Assembly: GCA_944350495.1 (NCBI GenBank)
Contig: CALVOZ010000003.1
Location: 62,001 to 126,000 of the forward strand
Source of the DNA: an uncultured Bacilli bacterium
Lineage (GTDB): Bacteria > Bacillota_I > Bacilli_A > RF39 > UBA660
Direction of reading: 5' to 3'
DNA: 64,000 nucleotides
Positions 26,121 to 35,778 of the stretch are shown piece by piece. A program made the translations under genes and the position numbers. The first letter of the stretch is position 1. Every line of letters begins with the position of its first letter. The notes beneath the pieces are model-generated. The model was not told where the DNA came from and ran no database searches. It saw only the letters and a program-made list of their open reading frames with translations.

Positions 26121-27020
26121 ATGAAGAAAGTGAGTTTAAAATCTCACCACATGGTTCAAGCATCAAGTAATTCTACTAGACAAGCTTTAGGGGATCAAGC
26201 TGCTGCTTTTATTCCTTATAATAAATCATGGGGAGTAGGGACAATTTTAGGTACTGTTGCTGCACGAATCAGCCCTGATCAAAAATGCGTTTTAGAATTG
26301 AGTAAAATAAAAAGTAATGTAAAGGAATCAATAGTTAAATGCGTAGGGGTTGAGAATTTAGAACACAGTACTGCAAAATACATAACATTTGATGTTACTT
26401 ATAGTGAAGGTTATGAATGCTATATAATTGATAATGATTCATTTCAATTATATTATGGTGATATTAATCAATTTGAACCATTACAAAATATTACTGTATT
26501 TCTTGAAATAAAAAAATTTATTTCTCCCGAGGGACAACCTTGGGTTAGTGAAAGTAATTATGAAGAGTATGCTACAGGTATCAGTGCTAATTATGAATGT
26601 AGTGACGGGACAATTGTCAGAAACTATCAAGATTTTAAAGTTTGGGAAAAGGAATTGGCACTTCGCCCAAATTGCCCAAATTATGATGTTTTACCTTATC
26701 AAACTTCACTAGAAGATATTGAACATATTGTTGTTAGTAGTGATGGTACTATATGGCGAGATGGGACAATGGTATCTGAGTATTTAGCATGGAGACGAAA
26801 TCCTAATCATAATTATCGTGAAGGATATTATTGGGGTGCTTACGGAGTTTCTAACTCTTTTAAAGAATATGCTAAATTGTATAACACAACTTATTTTGCT
26901 TTAAAAGGACTAAAAAGAAGCGAACAACATTTTGATGCAACGTATAGTTTCTTATTTACAAGTCAAGAGATGGCGGATAAATATATTGAACGTTTAAAAA
27001 GCTTTCAAAAAAGAAAATAA
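26121..27020 (+). CDS. Hypothetical protein with degenerate DG..W/EDY-type motifs
   Basis: I do not recognise this 299-residue protein. ATG 26121 is 9 bases from AAGGAGGA; an ATG at 26112 abuts that site. No signal peptide is seen. The first part (about 1-130) is mixed alpha/beta without known motifs. The second half carries three motif-like segments: FISPEGQPWVSESNYEEY (about 134-151), YECSDGTIVRNYQDF, and VVSSDGTIWRDGTMVSEYLAW. The C-terminus (about 235-299, WGAYGVSNSFKEYAKLYN) resembles a small DNA- or protein-binding helical unit, but I cannot name it. Its motifs link it to the 23-25 kb group. Confidence 0.65.
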   Translation: MKKVSLKSHHMVQASSNSTRQALGDQAAAFIPYNKSWGVGTILGTVAARISPDQKCVLELSKIKSNVKESIVKCVGVENLEHSTAKYITFDVTYSEGYECYIIDNDSFQLYYGDINQFEPLQNITVFLEIKKFISPEGQPWVSESNYEEYATGISANYECSDGTIVRNYQDFKVWEKELALRPNCPNYDVLPYQTSLEDIEHIVVSSDGTIWRDGTMVSEYLAWRRNPNHNYREGYYWGAYGVSNSFKEYAKLYNTTYFALKGLKRSEQHFDATYSFLFTSQEMADKYIERLKSFQKRK

Positions 27021-27045
27021 AAAATGGACTTTGATCCATTTTTTT
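27018..27045 (+). terminator. Terminator before mutS
   Basis: AAAAATGGA, a loop and TCCATTTTTTT. Confidence 0.8.
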
Positions 27046-27069
27046 GTTAAAATAACAAATGGTGGTTAT

Positions 27070-29616
27070 ATGAAACTAAATGAAGTAGATTACAATAAAG
27101 TAACGCCAATGATGCGTCAATATATTGATATTAAAAAAACTCATCCTGACGTAATGATTTTTTTTAGATTAGGAGACTTTTATGAGGCTTTTTTTGAAGA
27201 TGCCTGTTTAGCGTCACGTGAATTAGAATTAACTTTAACAGGCCGTAGTGCAGGATTAGATGAACGTGTTCCAATGTGTGGTGTACCATATCATGCTGTT
27301 AATATTTATATTGAAAAATTGGTAGAAAAAGGTTATCGAGTTGGTATTTGTGAGCAATTAGAAGATCCAAAAGATGCTAAAGGTGGAATCGTGGAGCGAG
27401 GACTTACTCAAATAATTAGTAAGGGTACTGTTATTAATAGTGAATCACTAGCTGAAAACGATTTTAACTACATAGCTGATTTATTAGATTTTGAACATGC
27501 ATATGCTGTTAGTTATGCTGATATTACAACTGGGTTAATCTATACTACTTTAATACCCCATAATAATACTAAATTAGTAAGTGAATTAGTTTCATTAAAT
27601 GTCAAAGAATTAGTAGTTGAATCAAAAGTAGATAATAGTATTATTAATATTTTACGTAATCAATTTAAAATTTTAGTAACTATTAGTGATGATATCCTTG
27701 ATAGTGATGAATATAAAAATGTATATAGTGATATCGAAGATGAGAGGTTAATAAAAGCAATTAAACATCTATTAACTTATGTAACAAATATGCAAATGAA
27801 AACTTTAGAGCACATGCAACGTGCTATTATTAAAGAAAATAAAAATGTTTTAAAGATGGATATGCATACTAAACGCAACCTTGAACTAACTGAAACATTG
27901 CGTTTAAAACAAAGAAATTATTCTTTAATATGGTTATTAGATAAAACAAAAACAGCAATGGGGTCTAGAATGCTTAAGAGTTACATTGAAAACCCTTTAA
28001 TTAATATTGATGATATTAATAAGCGATATGATGTCGTGGAAACTTTATTAGAAGAATTTATTTTAAAAGATGATTTGAAAAATTTACTATATGAAGTATA
28101 CGATTTGGAAAGATTAAGTGGACGTGTAGCTTTTGGTAATGCTAATGCTAGAGATTTAATTCAATTAAGGTCTAGTTTAAAAGTTTTACCTGATATCAAT
28201 AATATTTTAAATGCTTTACATTTTGCTACATTTCATCCTTTAACTGAATTATATGATTTGTTGGAAAAAGGGATATATGATAATCCACCAATTGGAATTA
28301 AAGAAGGATATTTAATTAAAGAAGGATATTCTACTGAATTAGATGAATTGAAAAATCTTCGTAAAGGTGGCAAAGACTTTGTGGCTCGTTTTGAAGCCGA
28401 AGAAAAAGAACGTACTGGCATTAAAACTTTAAAAGTGGGATACAATAAAGTCTTTGGATATTATATTGAAGTATCTAAAGGTATGGTTGGGCTTGTGAAA
28501 GATGAATATGGATATGAGCGCAAACAAACTTTAAGTAATTGTGAAAGATATATAAGTCCAATTTTAAAAGAAAAAGAGGCATTAATTTTAAATGCAGAGG
28601 AAAGGATAATTGAATTAGAATATCAATTATTTGTAAGTATTAGAGATAAAGTTAAAGAATATATTCCTGAATTACAAGAAATATCTCGTATTATTAGTGA
28701 AATTGATGTTTTACAATCTTTTGCCACTGTGGCTGAAGAGAATAATTACATTAGACCAACTTTAACTGAAAAAAGAGCTGTTCGTATTATAGAAGGAAGA
28801 CATGCTGTTGTGGAGAAAGTCTTAGATTCAGAATATGTAACTAATGATATTATTATGGATGAAGATACTGATATACTACTTATTACAGGCCCTAATATGG
28901 CTGGTAAAAGCACTTATATGCGGCAATTTGCTATTACTGTTATAATGGCTCAAATTGGTTGTTTTGTCCCTGCTAAAGAGGCTATAATGCCAGTATTTGA
29001 TGCTATTTATACAAGAATAGGAGCTAGTGATGATTTAGTAAGTGGTGAGTCAACATTTATGGTAGAGATGAAGGAAGCTAATGATGCTATCAGCAATGCA
29101 ACAGTTAATAGTTTAGTTCTTTTTGACGAACTAGGAAGAGGTACTGCGACTTTTGATGGAATGGCTTTAGCACAATCTATTATTGAATACTTACATGATA
29201 ATATTCATTGTAAAACATTATTTTCGACTCATTATCATGAATTAACAGATTTAGAAAATAATTTAGAAAAATTAAAAAATATTCATGTTAGTGCTTATGA
29301 AGAAAATGGTAATATTACATTTTTACATAAAATTGAAAAAGGTAGTGTTGATAAAAGCTATGGTATCCATGTTGCAAAATTAGCTAATTTACCAACTTCA
29401 TTAATTGAGCGAGCAACGAAAATATTAGCTATTTATGAAAATAAAGAAAAGAAGAGAGATATTAAAGTTCAACAAGCCTTACCATTAGATAGTTTAATAA
29501 ATAGTAAAGATGAATTAAAAGAAAGAATGAATGAGATTGATCCATTACAAGTTACACCAATGGAAGCTTTAAATTTATTAGTAGAATTAAAGAATTTAAG
29601 TAAAAAAAATATGTAA
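27070..29616 (+). CDS. mutS: DNA mismatch repair protein MutS
   Basis: The 848-residue mismatch sensor and ABC-type ATPase. ATG 27070 is preceded by GGTGG; an earlier open frame runs through the terminator and is rejected. The mismatch-reading motif is GDFYEAFFEDA near residue 36. The connector, lever and clamp domains follow. The ATPase has Walker A GPNMAGKSTYMRQ, the ST.ESTFMVEM signature (SGESTFMVEM), Walker B LVLFDELGRGT and STHYHEL. MutL is not next to it, unlike in Bacillus; prepilin genes follow instead. Confidence 0.97.
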   Translation: MKLNEVDYNKVTPMMRQYIDIKKTHPDVMIFFRLGDFYEAFFEDACLASRELELTLTGRSAGLDERVPMCGVPYHAVNIYIEKLVEKGYRVGICEQLEDPKDAKGGIVERGLTQIISKGTVINSESLAENDFNYIADLLDFEHAYAVSYADITTGLIYTTLIPHNNTKLVSELVSLNVKELVVESKVDNSIINILRNQFKILVTISDDILDSDEYKNVYSDIEDERLIKAIKHLLTYVTNMQMKTLEHMQRAIIKENKNVLKMDMHTKRNLELTETLRLKQRNYSLIWLLDKTKTAMGSRMLKSYIENPLINIDDINKRYDVVETLLEEFILKDDLKNLLYEVYDLERLSGRVAFGNANARDLIQLRSSLKVLPDINNILNALHFATFHPLTELYDLLEKGIYDNPPIGIKEGYLIKEGYSTELDELKNLRKGGKDFVARFEAEEKERTGIKTLKVGYNKVFGYYIEVSKGMVGLVKDEYGYERKQTLSNCERYISPILKEKEALILNAEERIIELEYQLFVSIRDKVKEYIPELQEISRIISEIDVLQSFATVAEENNYIRPTLTEKRAVRIIEGRHAVVEKVLDSEYVTNDIIMDEDTDILLITGPNMAGKSTYMRQFAITVIMAQIGCFVPAKEAIMPVFDAIYTRIGASDDLVSGESTFMVEMKEANDAISNATVNSLVLFDELGRGTATFDGMALAQSIIEYLHDNIHCKTLFSTHYHELTDLENNLEKLKNIHVSAYEENGNITFLHKIEKGSVDKSYGIHVAKLANLPTSLIERATKILAIYENKEKKRDIKVQQALPLDSLINSKDELKERMNEIDPLQVTPMEALNLLVELKNLSKKNM

Positions 29617-29641
29617 AGGGATTTTTAATAATTCCTTTTTT
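29615..29641 (+). terminator. Terminator after mutS
   Basis: AAGGGATT, loop and AATTCCTTTTTTT. The stem has one G-T pair. Confidence 0.65.
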
Positions 29642-29642
29642 A

Positions 29643-29671
29643 TTGACTTTAAATGTTACATTACTTATAAT
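29643..29671 (+). promoter_or_regulatory. Promoter of the 29.7 kb prepilin pair
   Basis: TTGACT (29643-29648), 17-base spacer and a perfect TATAAT (29666-29671). The predicted start is near 29678, at the GGTGAT ribosome site, so the leader is only about 9 bases. Confidence 0.75.
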
Positions 29672-29686
29672 TAAAATGGTGATAGT

Positions 29687-30169
29687 ATGAGGAATAATAA
29701 GGGTTTTACGTTAGTTGAATTGTTAGCGGTTATAACAATTATTGCACTTTTAGGTATTGTTGCGTTAGAGTCAATTGAATCAGTAAATAGGGGTAATAAA
29801 GAAAAAGCAGAGAAAGTTCAAAGAGAAAGTATTTTAGAGTCTGCTATTGCGTATGTGCCAACTAGTAAAGTTAAATTACCTAATGTAATACCAGGCACTG
29901 CTGGCTGTGTAACATATAGATATACTCCTTCAGGCACAACAGGAAGCGGGTCATCAATATGTGAAGTTCGTCTATCTTTAAGTTTTTTAGTTCAAGAGGG
30001 ATTGCTTGAAAACAAAATAGAAGATCCAGTTGCCGGTAAAGATTTAAATATGAATAATTCTTATGTGAGTATAAAATATTTAACAAGTGCTAGCGATATT
30101 CCATCATCTGAAAGAGATCGTGGACAATTTGATGGTAATTATTTTTATGAAGTTCATTATGCATATTAG
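29687..30169 (+). CDS. Prepilin (major-pilin-like) 1
   Basis: A 160-residue type IV prepilin. Leader MRNNKG is cut before FTLVELLAVITIIALLG (Glu5 present). The mature protein has the long N-terminal helix, then a small globular domain with a Cys pair (GCVTY and SICEV) that could form a disulfide. Size and leader are typical for major pilins or ComGC. The next prepilin follows after 8 bases. Both are well away from pilB, pilC and pilD at 16.7-21 kb, but are presumably processed by that PilD. Confidence 0.88.
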   Translation: MRNNKGFTLVELLAVITIIALLGIVALESIESVNRGNKEKAEKVQRESILESAIAYVPTSKVKLPNVIPGTAGCVTYRYTPSGTTGSGSSICEVRLSLSFLVQEGLLENKIEDPVAGKDLNMNNSYVSIKYLTSASDIPSSERDRGQFDGNYFYEVHYAY

Positions 30170-30177
30170 GAGGATTT

Positions 30178-30585
30178 ATGAATAAAAAAGGATTTACATT
30201 AGTTGAGTTATTAGCAGTCATTGTTATTTTAGGACTCTTAGGTGCTCTTACAATTCCATTAGTAGAAAAAATAATAAAAGACAATCGTGAAAAAGTTCAT
30301 CAGGTAAATGTTGATACTATTTTAAATGCAGCATATGATTATGCGCAAACAAATCCAGATTATTTACCAGATCCAGTCGATGGTGATGAGGGTACTACAA
30401 TTTTATTGCAACAATTATATGCTTCAGGTTTACTAAAGGATGACATGGTTAATCCCAATACTGATAGTAAGTATAATGAAAATTGTGAAATAATAATTAC
30501 TTACTATGCTGCAGCTCCAGCGTCAATGCCTAAATACAGTAAATTTTATGGAAATTATTTATTTAGATTTGTTAATAAAGATTAA
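30178..30585 (+). CDS. Prepilin (major-pilin-like) 2
   Basis: A 135-residue prepilin with leader MNKKG and FTLVELLAVIVILGLLGAL (Glu5 present). AGGAGG precedes ATG 30178. The body has DPVDGDEGT and a single Cys, so no internal disulfide is possible, unlike the paralogue upstream. The N-terminal 25 residues are nearly the same as the upstream prepilin, indicating duplication. It ends in a terminator. Confidence 0.88.
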   Translation: MNKKGFTLVELLAVIVILGLLGALTIPLVEKIIKDNREKVHQVNVDTILNAAYDYAQTNPDYLPDPVDGDEGTTILLQQLYASGLLKDDMVNPNTDSKYNENCEIIITYYAAAPASMPKYSKFYGNYLFRFVNKD

Positions 30586-30603
30586 TGCTAATTAATCTTT
30601 TTT
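30577..30603 (+). terminator. Terminator after prepilin pair
   Basis: AAAGATTAAT, a GCTA loop and ATTAATCTTTTTT. Confidence 0.85.
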
Positions 30604-30680
30604 CTTTTAAAAATAAGGGAAAATTGGTAATATGTTTGTCAAAAAAAATTTTTTTTGATATAATGTATAAGGTGAATGAT

Positions 30681-32591
30681 ATGACAAAATATGATGAAAG
30701 TTCAATAAAAATATTAGAAGGTCTTGAAGCTGTAAGAAAAAGACCAGGTATGTATATTGGCTCAACAGATAAAAAAGGGTTACATCACTTAGTTTGGGAA
30801 ATTGTTGATAACTCAATCGACGAAGTTATTAACGGTTTTGGCAAGAAAATAAAAATAATACTTCATGCAGATCACAGCGTAAGTGTTGAAGATGAAGGAC
30901 GTGGAGTTCCAGTTGGAAAACATGCAAGTGGCAAAGATACACCTGAAGTAATTTATACGGTATTGCATGCTGGTGGAAAGTTTGAATCAAGTGGTTATTC
31001 AGTATCAGGTGGATTACATGGTGTTGGTGCCTCAGTTGTTAATGCTTTATCAAAATGGATGGAAGTAACTATTAGACGAGATGGTTACGAATATTTTATT
31101 TCTTTTAAAAATGGTGGACATGTTGATCAAAAATTGATAAGAAGAGAGAAAACTTCAAAAACAGGTACAAAAGTTAGATTTATGCCTGATGATGAAATTT
31201 TTTCAACGACTATGTTTTCATTTACAACGATTTGTGAAAGAATGCAAGAATGTGCTTTCTTACTACATGGTTTAACAATTGAAGTAATTGATGAGGAAGA
31301 TAATAAAGCTGAAACATTCCATTATGAAAATGGGTTAAAAGCTTTTGTTGAATATATTAATGAAGATAAAGATAGTATTCATAAAGTAATGGAATTTAAT
31401 GGATTAAGAAATAAGATTGATGTTGCAGTAGCATTTCAATATACAACTAGTTATTCCGAAAATATAATATCTTTTGTTAATAATGTCAAAACTAGTGATG
31501 GTGGTTCACATGAAGTTGGATTTAAAACAGCTTTAACTAAAGTATTTAATGATTATGCTAAAGCAAATGGGTTCTTAAAAGCTAAAGAAAAAAACTTAGA
31601 AGGTCCAGATACTCGTGAAGGATTAACAGCTATAATCAGTTTAAAAATTCCTGAATCATTGTTGCAGTTTGAGGGACAGACTAAGTCTAAATTAGGTACT
31701 CCAGCTGCTCGTACAGTAGTGGAGGCTATAACTACAGAGCAATTGCAATATTTTTTAGAGGAAAACAAAGATATTGCTACAACAATTTTAGAAAAAATGT
31801 TAAAAAGTAAAGTAGCTCGTGAAGCGGCAAGAAAAGCACGAGATGAAGCAAGAAGTGGTAAAGATAAACAAAAAAAAGAACGTGTTTTAAGTGGTAAATT
31901 GACACCTGCACAAACAAAGAATCCTGCTATAAACGAATTGTTTTTAGTTGAGGGAGATTCTGCTGGTGGTTCTGCTAAAACTGGTCGTGATAGAAAATAT
32001 CAAGCCATTTTACCTTTACGTGGTAAGGTTTTAAATACAGAACGTGCAAGTTTAGATGAAGCATATAAAAATGAAGAAATAAATACAATGATTCATGCCA
32101 TTGGAGCGGGAGTTGGTAGTAATTTTGATATTAAAGATAGCAACTATGATAAAGTTATAATTATGACTGATGCCGATGTTGACGGCTCTCATATTCAAAT
32201 TTTACTATTGACATTTTTCTATCGTTATATGAAACCTTTAATTGAAGAGGGACATTTATATATTGCAATGCCACCTTTATATAAAATTGAATGTGGCAAA
32301 GAAGGAGAGTATGCTTGGACCGAAGAAGATAGAAAAAATTTACTAGAAAAATATAAAGGTAAACAAACTAAAACACAAAGGTATAAAGGTTTAGGAGAAA
32401 TGGATGCAACACAATTATGGGAAACGACTATGGATCCTAAAACTCGTAGCTTAATTAAAGTAAGTATTAATGATGCGGCTTTGGCAGAAAAAAGAGTTAG
32501 TGTTTTAATGGGTGATAAAGTAGCACCTCGTAAAGATTGGATTGAAGAGAATGTTGAATTCTCATTAGAAGATAACTATAAGATAAATTAA
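30681..32591 (+). CDS. parE: DNA topoisomerase IV subunit B
   Basis: The GHKL ATPase subunit of topoisomerase IV, which decatenates daughter chromosomes. ATG 30681 follows GGTGA; the longer open frame upstream crosses the promoter TGATATAAT and is rejected. The 636-residue protein has the ATP site (EIVDNSIDEV, DEGRGVPV, GGLHGVGASVVNALS), the transducer domain (QTKSKLGT), and Toprim EGDSAGGSAK with DADVDGSHI. Its pairing with a ParC-type partner 10 bases downstream favours ParE over GyrB. Confidence 0.92.
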   Translation: MTKYDESSIKILEGLEAVRKRPGMYIGSTDKKGLHHLVWEIVDNSIDEVINGFGKKIKIILHADHSVSVEDEGRGVPVGKHASGKDTPEVIYTVLHAGGKFESSGYSVSGGLHGVGASVVNALSKWMEVTIRRDGYEYFISFKNGGHVDQKLIRREKTSKTGTKVRFMPDDEIFSTTMFSFTTICERMQECAFLLHGLTIEVIDEEDNKAETFHYENGLKAFVEYINEDKDSIHKVMEFNGLRNKIDVAVAFQYTTSYSENIISFVNNVKTSDGGSHEVGFKTALTKVFNDYAKANGFLKAKEKNLEGPDTREGLTAIISLKIPESLLQFEGQTKSKLGTPAARTVVEAITTEQLQYFLEENKDIATTILEKMLKSKVAREAARKARDEARSGKDKQKKERVLSGKLTPAQTKNPAINELFLVEGDSAGGSAKTGRDRKYQAILPLRGKVLNTERASLDEAYKNEEINTMIHAIGAGVGSNFDIKDSNYDKVIIMTDADVDGSHIQILLLTFFYRYMKPLIEEGHLYIAMPPLYKIECGKEGEYAWTEEDRKNLLEKYKGKQTKTQRYKGLGEMDATQLWETTMDPKTRSLIKVSINDAALAEKRVSVLMGDKVAPRKDWIEENVEFSLEDNYKIN

Positions 32592-32601
32592 GGAGGGTAT
32601 T

Positions 32602-35157
32602 ATGGCAAAAAAACATAATGAAGAAACTATATTAGGAAAAATTTACGATTATACCCTTGAAGATATAATGGGTGATAGATTTGGCCAATACGCTAAAGAT
32701 ATTATTCAAAATCGAGCTATACCAGATGTTAGGGATGGATTAAAGCCAGTTCAAAGAAGAATTCTTTATGCAATGTTTAGAGACAAGAATACATATGATA
32801 AGGCTCATAAAAAATCAGCAACTGCCGTTGGAAATGTAATGGGTCATTACCATCCACATGGAGATTCAAGTATTTATGAAGCTATGGTTCATATGAGTCA
32901 ATGGTGGAAACAAAACGAATGTTATATTGATATGCATGGTAATAATGGTTCTATGGATGGTGATGGGGCTGCAGCTATGCGTTATACTGAGGCAAGATTA
33001 TCTAAAATTAGTGGAGAACTACTAAAAGATATTGATAAAAATACCATTGAATGGGCTCCAAATTTTGATGATACTTTATACGAGCCAATTGTCTTGCCAG
33101 CTAAATATCCTAATCTTTTAGTAAATGGCTCAAAAGGTATTTCAGCTGGATATGCAACCGAGATTCCACCACACAATTTAGGGGAAGTAATAGATGCAAC
33201 AATTAAAAGAATAGACTCCCCAAATTGTCGTTTTGAAACAATATTAGAGATAATTAAAGGTCCAGATTTTCCAACAGGAGCTACTGTCGAAGGAGCTAAA
33301 GACATAAGAGAAGCTTTAGAGACTGGCCATGGCAAAGTAGTTATAAGAGCTAAATATGAAATATTAGAAGAAAAAAATAAAAAGCAGATTTTAATACATG
33401 AAATTCCATTTGAAGTCAATAAAGCAACATTAGTAAAAAGAATATCAGATATTATTTATGATAAAAAAATAGATGGCATTGTTGAAATAAGAGACGAGTC
33501 AGACCGTGAGGAAAAGGTTCGAATTGCGATTGATTTAAAAAAGGATGCAAATGTTGACAATATTTTAAACTACTTATTTAAAAATACAGATTTACAAATA
33601 AATTATTCTTATAATATGGTAGCAATTGTTAATCGTAGACCAATGGTTGTTAGTGTATTAGATATTCTTGACGCTTATATTGCTCATCAAAAAGAAGTAA
33701 TTATTCGTCGTACCGAATTTGATTTAGATCACGCAAAAGCAAGAATCCATATTGTTGAAGGATTAATTAAAGCTTTAGATATTCTTGATGAAATAATTCA
33801 TACAATTAGAACAAGCAAAAATAAAAGCGATGCGATTGCTAATTTGGTTGGTGCTTATGATTTTACTGAAAAACAAGCGGAAGCAATTGTTAATTTACAA
33901 TTATATCGTTTAACTAATACTGACGTTAATGTTCTAAAAGAAGAATATAATAATCTTTTAATTATTATTCGTGGTTTAGAAGAAATTTTAGCTGATGAAA
34001 ATAAATTAAAATTAGTTATGAAAGATGAACTTCGTAAAATTAGGAATGAATATGCAACTTCAAGAAAAACAGAAATTAAGGATGAAGTAACAGAGATAAA
34101 AATTGATGCTGAAGCTATGATTCCAAAAGAAGACTGCATCGTTGTTGCTACTAAAGAAGGTTATGTAAAAAGAGTATCTTTAAGAAGTTATCAAGCTTCA
34201 AATGGTGATGACACAGTCTTAAAAGAAACTGATTATTTATTAGGTATTTATGAGATGAATACTACTGATACTTTATTACTATTTACTGATTTAGGAAATT
34301 ATGTCTTTGTTCCAGTTTATGAAATACCAGATACAAAATGGAAAGATTTAGGAAAACATATTAGTAATATAATTAAAGTAAGTTCTGATGAAAATATTAT
34401 AGCTGCTATCCCTGTAACTAAATTTTCTAATAATCGATATGTGACAATGGCATCTAAAGCTGGTATGATTAAGCGTACGCCATTAGATGAATTTAAAGTT
34501 CAAAGATATACAAAACCAATTACCTGTATGAAATTAAAAGATGATGATAAGATGATTAGTGCAATATTAGATGATGGAAATTATGTATTTGTCACAACCA
34601 GTGGCGGATATGGATTATGTTATAAAACTGATGAAATTTCTATCACAGGAATAAGAAGTAGTGGTGTAAAATCAATTTCTCTTAAAAATGATTACGTTGT
34701 TGGAACTTTCTTATTTAATGATGCCAATGATTACTTAGGAGTTGTCACAAGTAAAAATACTGGTAAGAGAGTTAAATTAACTGAATTTGAATTAACTAGT
34801 CGTGGACGAAAAGGACTTCAAATAATCAGAGATGTTAAAACTAATCCTTACTATATTTTAAATACATTTAAATTGACGTCTAAACAGTTATTAGGCCTTA
34901 AAACAATTGATGGTAATATAGTTTTAAAAGCTAGTGAACTACCAATTATGGATAGATATTCAACCGGTAGTCAAATAAGTAAAAAACAAATTGAGGAAGC
35001 ATATTTAGTTAGCGAGATTGAAAAGGTAGAAGATAATGAAGAAAATACTAAAATAGATGTCGTTGAACCTAAAGTCTCATTACAAAGTGTTGATGAGAGA
35101 TTTATGACCATTGATGATTTTTTGGATAACTTTGATATTGAAGAAAAAGATAGTTAA
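32602..35157 (+). CDS. parC: DNA topoisomerase IV subunit A
   Basis: The DNA-cleaving subunit of topoisomerase IV, 851 residues. The winged-helix core has the catalytic Tyr in AAMRYTEARLSKI. The quinolone-resistance region reads HPHGDSSIYEAMV, with the wild-type-like Ser and Glu positions. The sequence NLLVNGSKGISAGYATEIPPHNL is ParC-like. I see no GyrA-box in the C-terminal beta-pinwheel, which supports ParC over GyrA. GGAGGG precedes the ATG, and parE ends 10 bases before. An acidic tail ends the protein. Confidence 0.92.
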   Translation: MAKKHNEETILGKIYDYTLEDIMGDRFGQYAKDIIQNRAIPDVRDGLKPVQRRILYAMFRDKNTYDKAHKKSATAVGNVMGHYHPHGDSSIYEAMVHMSQWWKQNECYIDMHGNNGSMDGDGAAAMRYTEARLSKISGELLKDIDKNTIEWAPNFDDTLYEPIVLPAKYPNLLVNGSKGISAGYATEIPPHNLGEVIDATIKRIDSPNCRFETILEIIKGPDFPTGATVEGAKDIREALETGHGKVVIRAKYEILEEKNKKQILIHEIPFEVNKATLVKRISDIIYDKKIDGIVEIRDESDREEKVRIAIDLKKDANVDNILNYLFKNTDLQINYSYNMVAIVNRRPMVVSVLDILDAYIAHQKEVIIRRTEFDLDHAKARIHIVEGLIKALDILDEIIHTIRTSKNKSDAIANLVGAYDFTEKQAEAIVNLQLYRLTNTDVNVLKEEYNNLLIIIRGLEEILADENKLKLVMKDELRKIRNEYATSRKTEIKDEVTEIKIDAEAMIPKEDCIVVATKEGYVKRVSLRSYQASNGDDTVLKETDYLLGIYEMNTTDTLLLFTDLGNYVFVPVYEIPDTKWKDLGKHISNIIKVSSDENIIAAIPVTKFSNNRYVTMASKAGMIKRTPLDEFKVQRYTKPITCMKLKDDDKMISAILDDGNYVFVTTSGGYGLCYKTDEISITGIRSSGVKSISLKNDYVVGTFLFNDANDYLGVVTSKNTGKRVKLTEFELTSRGRKGLQIIRDVKTNPYYILNTFKLTSKQLLGLKTIDGNIVLKASELPIMDRYSTGSQISKKQIEEAYLVSEIEKVEDNEENTKIDVVEPKVSLQSVDERFMTIDDFLDNFDIEEKDS

Positions 35158-35173
35158 AAAACTATCTTTTTTT
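35144..35173 (+). terminator. Terminator after parC
   Basis: AAAAAGATAGT, an A-rich loop and ACTATCTTTTTTT. Confidence 0.85.
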
Positions 35174-35196
35174 CATATAATAAACTAGGTGATTAT

Positions 35197-35541
35197 ATGT
35201 CCAAAAGTGAGTTTAAAGAATTTGTGAAGAATCATCCAAAATTATTAACTTATGTAAAAAATAATGAAATGAGTTGGCAAAAATTTTATGAAATGTATGA
35301 TATGTATGGAGAGTCTAAGGAAATATGGGATGAATATTTAAATGATAAGAAAATTTTAAAAGAAAACAATATTGGTGATTTTGTAAACTATTTTAAAAAT
35401 ATTAATTTAGATAATGTACAGGAGTCAATAAATAGTATTCAGCGAGTATTAGGCGTACTAGGGGAAATATCGACATCTAAACAAACAGATAATAATACTA
35501 CGTATGAAGCTAAACCAATATATAAGCATTTTGATGATTAA
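35197..35541 (+). CDS. ylbD: YlbD-like protein
   Basis: A 114-residue protein matching the YlbD pattern. It opens with FKEFVKNHPKLLTYVKNNEMSWQ, as Bacillus YlbD does with FVRKHPRLI...KTWQ, then has IWDEYL. A C-terminal helical part has NLDNVQESINSIQRVLGVLG. Bacillus YlbD is described as a putative spore coat protein. The call is supported by synteny, because YlbE- and RsmD (YlbH)-type genes follow in Bacillus order. The stop overlaps the next start (TAATG). Confidence 0.78.
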   Translation: MSKSEFKEFVKNHPKLLTYVKNNEMSWQKFYEMYDMYGESKEIWDEYLNDKKILKENNIGDFVNYFKNINLDNVQESINSIQRVLGVLGEISTSKQTDNNTTYEAKPIYKHFDD

Positions 35542-35762
35542 TGCCACTAGAAATTCAAATGCGTTTAAAAGAAGATCCTCTATACAAGGTATATTTAAGA
35601 AATAATAGTATATGGTATAAAAAACTAATTAGAGATCCTAATACTTTTAAAGATTTTATAAATGAAATGAAAATTAATTATGGACTTAGACCGATAGATA
35701 AAATAAGCAAAATGATTGATACCTTAAATGTTATTAGTAATCTATTTAACAATATGTTATAA
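35541..35762 (+). CDS. ylbE: YlbE-like protein
   Basis: A 73-residue protein with the YlbE pattern: RLKEDPLYKVYLRNNSIWYK near the N-terminus (compare RSNPALFHYIREQPIWYR), then a helical tail ending near a short hydrophobic patch. Function is unknown in all species. It overlaps ylbD by one base. The extended -10 of rsmD lies inside its last codons. The ylbF and ylbG genes found next in Bacillus are missing. Confidence 0.75.
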   Translation: MPLEIQMRLKEDPLYKVYLRNNSIWYKKLIRDPNTFKDFINEMKINYGLRPIDKISKMIDTLNVISNLFNNML

Positions 35763-35763
35763 T
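35755..35763 (+). promoter_or_regulatory. rsmD promoter (extended -10)
   Basis: TGTTATAAT overlaps the ylbE stop. The predicted start near 35770 coincides with the GGTGAT ribosome site, leaving a leader of about 9 bases. Confidence 0.6.
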
Positions 35764-35778
35764 TAATTTGGTGATATT

